64,000 nt of DNA from Endozoicomonas sp. 4G (GTDB taxonomy: Bacteria > Pseudomonadota > Gammaproteobacteria > Pseudomonadales > Endozoicomonadaceae), in the NCBI RefSeq assembly GCF_023822025.1, contig NZ_CP082909.1:2408001-2472000 (forward strand), written 5' to 3'. Under the pieces are notes generated by a model, which worked only from the letters and a program-made list of their open reading frames with translations, was not told the origin of the DNA and searched no databases. Position 1 is the first letter of the stretch; the number at the start of each line of letters is the position of its first letter. A program made the position numbers and the translations under genes. Shown here piece by piece: positions 59,701 through 64,000 of the stretch.

Positions 59701-60902
59701 GAGAAAATATCCAGCAGAACTCCATCAGTATCACTCTGAGAGTGACACTCAAGAGCCACATAAGGACCGGCCTCTTCCTGTACCAGCTGACTCATATGAC
59801 TGATGATGCTTAACTGCTGCGTCTCGGTTTCGTAGGTTCGCTCTGCCATAAACCAGTTGGCAATTTTTATGGCATAACCTTCCAGTTCATCTATCCGGAT
59901 ATAAATGCTTTGCGGACTGAGAACCCGGTGACACAGTTTATGACGATGAGCATACCGCACAGTCTCAGCAATCAGTTTAAGAACCTTGAAAGCATCCTGG
60001 AGATGAAGATGGCTATTGCCCAGCTCCAGAAGCAAATGATCAAGCCGCAAGAAAGATTGATCGTAATCGTAAACCAGTGCCGGATCATGTTCATGCTGCT
60101 GGTAATCCTTTGCCCTCAGGATGCCCGGATGTTCAATACCTTCCAACATCTTGAATTCATGACGGGCAGCTCTTTGCAAACGTTCAGCATCTGCCGGAGG
60201 CTTGCCGTACGTCAGATAAATACGTACCCGTCGTTTAACATTCAGCTCTTCATGATATGCAAGCCATTCCTGATAGTGGTCGGCTTCATCAAGAAGCTCA
60301 CCCAGGACGTAGAGACCTACACGACGTGAGCGAACAGATTCCTTGATTCCTGCCTCTTCCATGGCTCTTGCAACTGTTTTGGCTCTGGATTTGTCCAGTC
60401 TCGGCCAGCGCCAGTCAACATCTATTTCAGTGATCTCTTTGATAAAGTCTTTACGGGTGTAAACCTTGGCTCTTGCATGGCCTTCCAGACTGTTGATGAC
60501 ATTTTCAGCAGAAAGGAAAACCAGTGAACTCAAAAATGGAATGCCTTCAGCTCTGGCCGATGGTTGCAGCTTCAGCAGAGATGCCAGTTTCTTGGCTTTA
60601 CGGTCGGTAAGAATACGAGGATTGTCAAATAGCTTTCGACTACCGTCGGGTTTATGCCAGATCCAGGTTCCGGAATCGCCTGAAATTTCGCCAGGGTGTG
60701 ACTTAATCTCCACAAGGTAAAGCCCCTTTGGGGTCAATAGCATCAGGTCGATTTCGTTAATGGAGCCGTCCTGGGCGATAAACTCGAAGTTAGCCCATGC
60801 CCGGTAGGGTTCGTGATCTGGCAGCTGTTCCTTAACATAAGCCAGAGCTTCCCGCTCCCAGACAAACTCGGACCGAGTCAGCTGACGCCAGTTTTTATCC
60901 AT
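56733..60902 (-). CDS. pglW: BREX type 2 serine/threonine kinase PglW, with NERD domain and tandem kinase domains
   Basis: PglW is the protein kinase specific to type 2 BREX (Streptomyces Pgl). The 1389-residue protein starts with a NERD nuclease-related domain (about 15-190: NEIDLMLLTPKGLYLVEIKS). A first kinase-like domain (about 230-475) has HRVLSPQSI in place of HRDLKPEN and lacks a DFG motif, so it looks like a pseudokinase. The second (about 500-765) is complete: GKGASSKAF, VLKLA, HRDIKPEN near 614 and FDFSLS near 640. A helix-hairpin-helix-like segment (LIRLPRNELVRMAGVG) lies near 800, and a helical C terminus follows. ATG 60902 has AGGAAG upstream and overlaps the regulator stop by 8 bases. 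Confidence 0.93.
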   Translation of the reverse strand: MDKNWRQLTRSEFVWEREALAYVKEQLPDHEPYRAWANFEFIAQDGSINEIDLMLLTPKGLYLVEIKSHPGEISGDSGTWIWHKPDGSRKLFDNPRILTDRKAKKLASLLKLQPSARAEGIPFLSSLVFLSAENVINSLEGHARAKVYTRKDFIKEITEIDVDWRWPRLDKSRAKTVARAMEEAGIKESVRSRRVGLYVLGELLDEADHYQEWLAYHEELNVKRRVRIYLTYGKPPADAERLQRAARHEFKMLEGIEHPGILRAKDYQQHEHDPALVYDYDQSFLRLDHLLLELGNSHLHLQDAFKVLKLIAETVRYAHRHKLCHRVLSPQSIYIRIDELEGYAIKIANWFMAERTYETETQQLSIISHMSQLVQEEAGPYVALECHSQSDTDGVLLDIFSLGAIAYHLFTGKKPADNDIELQDKLARTNGLLITNELNGAGTELQYLIQYATHPNPDNRIGSMDEFFDHLLKVEEELARPETFRSSNPIEARKGDVLEGGIEIIQELGKGASSKAFLIKHHGVERVLKLALEPAQNKRLRCEGATLAKLRHSAVIAHYDTVELAGHTGLIIHYAADGTLAKRLREYGAVQLELLERFGDDLLGALCHLEDQGINHRDIKPENIGLIMQGKQLHLVLFDFSLSNTSVDNYSAGTAAYMDPFIRDPGRRRWDDHAERFACALTLYEMAAGALPGWTSSKGLPNLIEGELEVERRVFDPVVRDAMAEFFQKALARDIGQRFASAGEMLRDWKMIFHLVSKQTSHPTGKKQKTCPIAEAQLTTQVGLLDLSVQALDTLSRLNINKVSELIRLPRNELVRMAGVGTNTRKELSDAIGNLQERLGAEVKIEALVKGEGSALASVDRLFRFVMPKVTKATDPARQRFLNEFLGRLDSEAPRGVRTIHWPNLVHLSGEANLDTSDARIIHEKLMTKWGKTQAITELRNDIEKFLDEHGGVMTAIELSEVILLRRGSVQDSPLRERWSQAVCRAAVETELSKQNPRWILRRHGNRIIIADNREELGEELADYAAALGEIADECAERVPLLSPVQALRKVSMVVAPSSFTGMSNQRLLSLAAASSQKSALSSRAEFYPKEMKADRTLELAQGALLGSKALSVEEVQTRIHGRYPEAEPLPGRPQLDTLVQGLEIGFQWDSQFIRPDGKKGAYCLPQAGLTSLSSKSRTATEHSQLGDVDTTTLEEVKRLEQEIATAIETSRFLALTVKPQLMVTARDKLCKDYPLKHISFDELLFHHLQELFNGMPKAPRWDVVLKADAAQKNSVDWGRLQMLVSKVLPAMANEIKSAGQPVLLTEPGLIARYDLVNSWLNELRQHLLNADSVSREVHGMILLVAADAQRTAAVIDGTIIPRGTGAAEFARIASVWLEASNDSIQQQA

Positions 60903-61128
60903 GGTTCACTTCCTCAGGCTGAGTCTTCAGGTCTTGCAGATTCAACAACTCACCAATTTCACAATCAAAATAACGACAAAGTTTTTCCAGCACCTCAAAC
61001 TCTACCCGGACAGCATTTTCATGATAAAGACGCGTTACCGTGCCTCGATTGATGCCTGTCTCTCTGGAAACGTCAGCAATTTTCAATCGTTTTTCGCCCA
61101 TCATGCGCGACAGATGACACTTGATCAT
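60895..61128 (-). CDS. XRE/Cro-type helix-turn-helix regulator leading the BREX operon
   Basis: This 77-residue protein is a single helix-turn-helix domain: RLKIADVSRETGINRGTVTRL is the recognition unit, and LEKLCRYFDCEIGELL is the closing helix pair seen in small Cro/C1-like regulators. It overlaps pglW by 8 bases and is the first gene of the operon, so it is probably an autoregulator of BREX expression. It is dimer-sized, with no extra sensing domain. The start at 61128 is the first of several Met codons; a start at one of the two Met codons near residue 9 is also possible. Confidence 0.8.
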   Translation of the reverse strand: MIKCHLSRMMGEKRLKIADVSRETGINRGTVTRLYHENAVRVEFEVLEKLCRYFDCEIGELLNLQDLKTQPEEVNHG

Positions 61129-61591
61129 GAAGAGAGAGGCCTTTCTGGGTGGTTGGTGGTGAGCTTGAGGGTGTATTGTGCTATAAAATTTTGATCTTTA
61201 GTAGAGTATTTTGATGACATTAAAGGGTAAATTTGTTTTTAAATAGCATGTTAGATATACAACTTGTCACGTATGATTTCTGCCGATCGACACTCAAATT
61301 TTTTGATAAACGAGTGTGCAAACTTCAGATTGGTCTGGTCAAAGCCGATGAACATTAACCCGATGTCCTGTGTGATGCTGAACGATGGTGCCTTTTAGAC
61401 ATATTTGCCTCCTTGTAGACCGGAGGCTTATGATTTCATAGCAGGGATTAGGGTGATAGATCATGGGTTTTGAATGCACTTACTTATGACTTAGTCTGAA
61501 CTAAACTATTAACCGGACAGTTATTACCTAAGGGTTATAACGTGGAACTATGGAGTTGCTCTTTAGCTTGAAATTAAGGCTACAGGACCTT
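61129..61591. promoter_or_regulatory. 463-base divergent control region between BREX and the PIN-ankyrin operon
   Basis: Both flanking operons must start here. The stretch next to the regulator is AT-rich (61190-61260), but I see no consensus promoter strong enough to place. A short palindrome TTAGT-CTGA-ACTAA lies near 61492-61505 upstream of the PIN gene. A 34-codon minus-strand frame (61251-61355, MFIGFDQTNLKFAHSFIKKF) is open and protein-like, extending without a start to about 61390. It may be a decayed gene piece; I do not call it a gene. Confidence 0.4.
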
Positions 61592-62584
61592 ATGAATTAT
61601 AAGAAAATAATCTTTGATACCAATGTGTTACTTATAAATCCGGAACTACTCAATCGCTTTTCACAACGGATATTTCTACCAAAAACCATCCTTGATGAGC
61701 TGGATTATCGTAAAACCAAAAGAGAGCATCAGGAACAGGCTCAACTGGCACTTCATCATATTGAGAGAAATAACATACGTGCCAGACAAGCAGCATCTCA
61801 GGGCAGCCAGCGAAATGATGAGCGTATTCTGACCGAGGCGCTGGCATGCTGTAGCAATAATCAGTTACTGCTGGTTTCTAACGATGTTGGGATGCGTAAC
61901 CGCGCAAAAGGCATGGGTATTGAGAGCGAATCGTTAGAAGCCTTCCTCCAATCGGTGACAGAAAGCAGTCATCGTTTAACCCCTGAGCGGGAGCGAATGT
62001 TCCGCCTGCTGACGGAAGAAGATTTTGAACCGGTGCGTCTCTGGATACGGCAGAGTAGCGATAACCATTTCAATTTCTACCTTAAGGATGGGTATACGCC
62101 ACTGATCGACTGTATCCGGAAAAAGCGGTTCAAGGCCTTGGGGTTTCTGCTGCAACAATCTTCTATTGATCTGGATATGCGTGATCAGGCGAAGCTGAAA
62201 ATGACTGCTTTCTGTCATGCCGCCCAGCGCAGACAGATTAAAACCATGGATCAGCTGATTGAGTGCGGCGCCAACCCTCATCTGACAGCTCAAGGCAGAA
62301 ACCGGGGGAATTCGCCGTTACTGATTGCCGCCTGGGATGGAGCGCTGAATGTGATTCGTCATATCTGCTCCCACGATAAGATCGCTTTCAGCATTAATCA
62401 GGCGGATAACAATGGTTTCACACCGCTGATAAAAGCAGCCATTAAAGGTCATGAACCTATAGTGCGCTACCTGTTGGAACTGGAAGCCGATGTAATGATT
62501 CGGGATCGGGATGACCGGCTCGCGATTGACTATGCCATCGAAAATAACCATCAGAGTATTGTGCAACTTTTAAAGGAAGTTTAA
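61592..62584 (+). CDS. PIN-domain protein with C-terminal ankyrin repeats
   Basis: The 330-residue protein begins MNYKKIIFDTNVLLINPELL at ATG 61592, with AGGA close upstream. Residues 1-125 match the PIN nuclease domain of PhoH-type proteins: IIFDTNVLL with the first Asp, LPKTILDELDY, a NDERILTEAL block, and LLVSNDVGMRNRAKGMGI with the last acidic residue. PIN domains cut RNA. From about residue 145 to the end are four or so ankyrin-like repeats (DGYTPLIDCIRKKR, NSPLLIAAWDGA, NGFTPLIKAAIKGH), usually protein-binding. I know no family with exactly this pair. It is followed after 2 bases by the radical SAM gene. Confidence 0.85.
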   Translation: MNYKKIIFDTNVLLINPELLNRFSQRIFLPKTILDELDYRKTKREHQEQAQLALHHIERNNIRARQAASQGSQRNDERILTEALACCSNNQLLLVSNDVGMRNRAKGMGIESESLEAFLQSVTESSHRLTPERERMFRLLTEEDFEPVRLWIRQSSDNHFNFYLKDGYTPLIDCIRKKRFKALGFLLQQSSIDLDMRDQAKLKMTAFCHAAQRRQIKTMDQLIECGANPHLTAQGRNRGNSPLLIAAWDGALNVIRHICSHDKIAFSINQADNNGFTPLIKAAIKGHEPIVRYLLELEADVMIRDRDDRLAIDYAIENNHQSIVQLLKEV

Positions 62585-62586
62585 AC

Positions 62587-63687
62587 GTGATTGAGGTAGT
62601 TGACCCGACTATGATACCGCTGATTCCGGTGGATTCTGTTGTGGAGCAAGTAGAGAGAATCTGTATTTCCGTCAATACCGTTTGTAATCTGGGTTGCGAT
62701 TATTGCTACTTTTTCCATCCGGAAAATCGGGTCGAAAAAAGCAAGCCCTTAAGTGGCGACGAGATTTTCACCATTCTCGAAAAGAGCCTGCTGTATCACC
62801 TGGACTTTGGCTTTGAGAAAAAAATCAAAATCAACTTTGTAGGCAGTGGCGAACCGCTGATTCACTGGACGAATATCCGGGATGGTGTTGCCGCCTTCCA
62901 TAAGGCTTATCCGGAACAGCAATCCATCAAGTTTTACACCGTGACCAATGCAACACTGGTGACTCCTACTATTGCGAAAGAAATGAAACAGCTTGGCATT
63001 GTGCCGAGTGTCTCCGTGGATGGACCTAAAGTTATCCATGACCGTCATCGGCTGGATCATCAGGGGAAAGGTTCATTTGAACGGGTGATGGCGGGCATTG
63101 AAATCCTGAGAAGTACAGGTTTCGATGTGGTCATTAATACGACCTTAACCCGTGACCTGCTTGATGGTCTGGATGCTTATGTTGCTTTCATTAAGGCCTC
63201 CAGCTTTACCAAGGTGATTTTTGACCGGCTTGTGGATACGCCTGATTCCGTTATGGAGATTAGCTACGAGGAGTACTACCGGTTTCTTCAGGATATTCAT
63301 CAGAAATTTATTGATGCCGGACTTCATGATGTGGAAATTGGCAACCTTGAAGCTTACCGCCGGAACTTTGAAGGCAGGCCAGACAAGGTTTGCACAATGT
63401 TTGGCGGCAGTTGCGGCGCTGGCAGTAATTTTGTGATTTACATGGGCCGTGAGGTTTACCCATGTGGTCGTATGTTTGGTAAACCGCAATGGCTGCTAGG
63501 GAATATAGACGACTCCATTCATGTGTTTCCGGAGCGAATGAAACGGCACTGGCCGGCCCGCGAAGATTGCAAGACCTGCAGCGTCGCCAATGATTGTGTG
63601 CGGGACTGTCTGCTGGAATACCATACTCCGGATTATTCGTGCGACTCTCGTAAGTCCTTCTTGTCTACAATGAAGGGCGTTCTGTAA
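62587..63687 (+). CDS. Radical SAM/SPASM enzyme
   Basis: The 366-residue protein starts at GTG 62587, with AGGAAG eight bases upstream inside the previous gene. C33, C37 and C40 (CNLGCDYC) bind the radical SAM 4Fe-4S cluster, followed by FVGSGEPL and VSVDGP. The C terminus is a SPASM-type auxiliary cluster domain with at least seven Cys (CTMFGGSCG, YPCGRMF, CKTCSVANDC). It resembles anaerobic sulfatase-maturase or peptide-modifying enzymes, but no precursor peptide is visible. It overlaps the next start by one base. Confidence 0.85.
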   Translation: MIEVVDPTMIPLIPVDSVVEQVERICISVNTVCNLGCDYCYFFHPENRVEKSKPLSGDEIFTILEKSLLYHLDFGFEKKIKINFVGSGEPLIHWTNIRDGVAAFHKAYPEQQSIKFYTVTNATLVTPTIAKEMKQLGIVPSVSVDGPKVIHDRHRLDHQGKGSFERVMAGIEILRSTGFDVVINTTLTRDLLDGLDAYVAFIKASSFTKVIFDRLVDTPDSVMEISYEEYYRFLQDIHQKFIDAGLHDVEIGNLEAYRRNFEGRPDKVCTMFGGSCGAGSNFVIYMGREVYPCGRMFGKPQWLLGNIDDSIHVFPERMKRHWPAREDCKTCSVANDCVRDCLLEYHTPDYSCDSRKSFLSTMKGVL

Positions 63688-64000
63688 TGGTGACCAAACC
63701 GCTCCGTATTGGTATTTATGGGGTTTCTGGTGTTGGTAAAACGACCCTGACTCAACGGCTGGAAAAGTATTCACATTCAGTACAGGTGATAGATGGCTCC
63801 CGGGTAATTGATGCTGTATCTGAGGGTGGGCTGGCAGTGTTTAAACGCAAGAGCCTTCAGGAAAAAGCCAAAGACCGTTTCAGGGCGATCGACTATTTTC
63901 AGAGTGTCTTTGTGAAAGCAGAGAAGCATTTGGTGATTGCTGGCCATTACAGCTTTCTGAAAGTGGATGGGTTTGAAGATGCCTGGACTGATGCGGATGC
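63687..64000 (+). CDS. P-loop NTPase or kinase-like protein, 3' end outside window
   Basis: The frame starts at ATG 63687, overlapping the radical SAM stop by one base (TAATG), and runs to the window edge for 104 codons. Walker A GVSGVGKTT lies at residues 12-20, after a short strand (RIGIYG). VIDGSRVIDAV and HLVIAGHYSFL follow, which suggests a small-molecule or nucleotide kinase rather than an AAA protein. Start-stop coupling says it acts with the radical SAM enzyme. The substrate cannot be told from this fragment. Confidence 0.75.
   Translation, partial: MVTKPLRIGIYGVSGVGKTTLTQRLEKYSHSVQVIDGSRVIDAVSEGGLAVFKRKSLQEKAKDRFRAIDYFQSVFVKAEKHLVIAGHYSFLKVDGFEDAWTDAD

Overview
The window reads as a chromosomal segment of a gammaproteobacterium. 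The order kdsA-pyrG-tilS-accA-dnaE-rnhB-lpxB-lpxA-lpxD-ompH-bamA-rseP-dxr-cdsA-uppS-frr-pyrH-tsf-rpsB, followed by divergent map-glnD, is the gammaproteobacterial cell-envelope and translation block. Moderate composition and large accessory content (secreted repeat proteins, IS scars, ankyrin proteins) would suit a marine host-associated Oceanospirillales member such as Endozoicomonas. The genus is an inference, not something the sequence proves.

Region 1 (1-27184) is core genome. Nineteen minus-strand genes run from rpsB back to a truncated kdsA and cover translation (rpsB, tsf, frr), UMP and CTP synthesis (pyrH, pyrG), isoprenoid and undecaprenyl synthesis (dxr, uppS), phospholipid and fatty acid synthesis (cdsA, accA), envelope proteolysis and outer-membrane assembly (rseP, bamA, ompH), lipid A and KDO (lpxD, lpxA, lpxB, kdsA), and replication (dnaE, rnhB). 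fabZ is missing from its usual place between lpxD and lpxA. map and glnD run on the plus strand.

Region 2 (27200-42800) is accessory. It opens with three tandem paralogues of an unrecognised secreted protein, each preceded by a copy of the same 85-base upstream block, then a DUF3857/transglutaminase-like protein. A lipoprotein gene follows, abutting an M50-like metallopeptidase gene that is broken at a T8 tract. From 34400 to 37450 lies a graveyard of mobile DNA: two unrelated transposase fragments, a frameshifted IS3-type orfA, PP2C-like and TraL-like fragments, and the 3' end of a tRNA gene with its own terminator, which looks like an attachment-site scar. A metallophosphoesterase, a CstA transporter, a large lipoprotein, a dynamin-like C-terminal protein without a GTPase domain and a gene split by an amber codon follow.

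Region 3 (43109-61128) is a complete type 2 BREX (Pgl) anti-phage system on the minus strand: XRE-like regulator, pglW kinase, pglX methyltransferase, pglY/brxC ATPase, pglZ, brxD and the brxHI helicase, in one tightly packed operon. Central pglX, after the NPPY motif, looks AT-richer than its flanks, as expected for an exchanged target-recognition region.

Region 4 (61592-64000) diverges from BREX. It is a tightly packed operon of a PhoH-like PIN domain fused to ankyrin repeats, a radical SAM/SPASM enzyme and a P-loop NTPase that runs off the window. I do not recognise this combination. With its position beside BREX it is the best candidate here for an undescribed, possibly defence-related, system.
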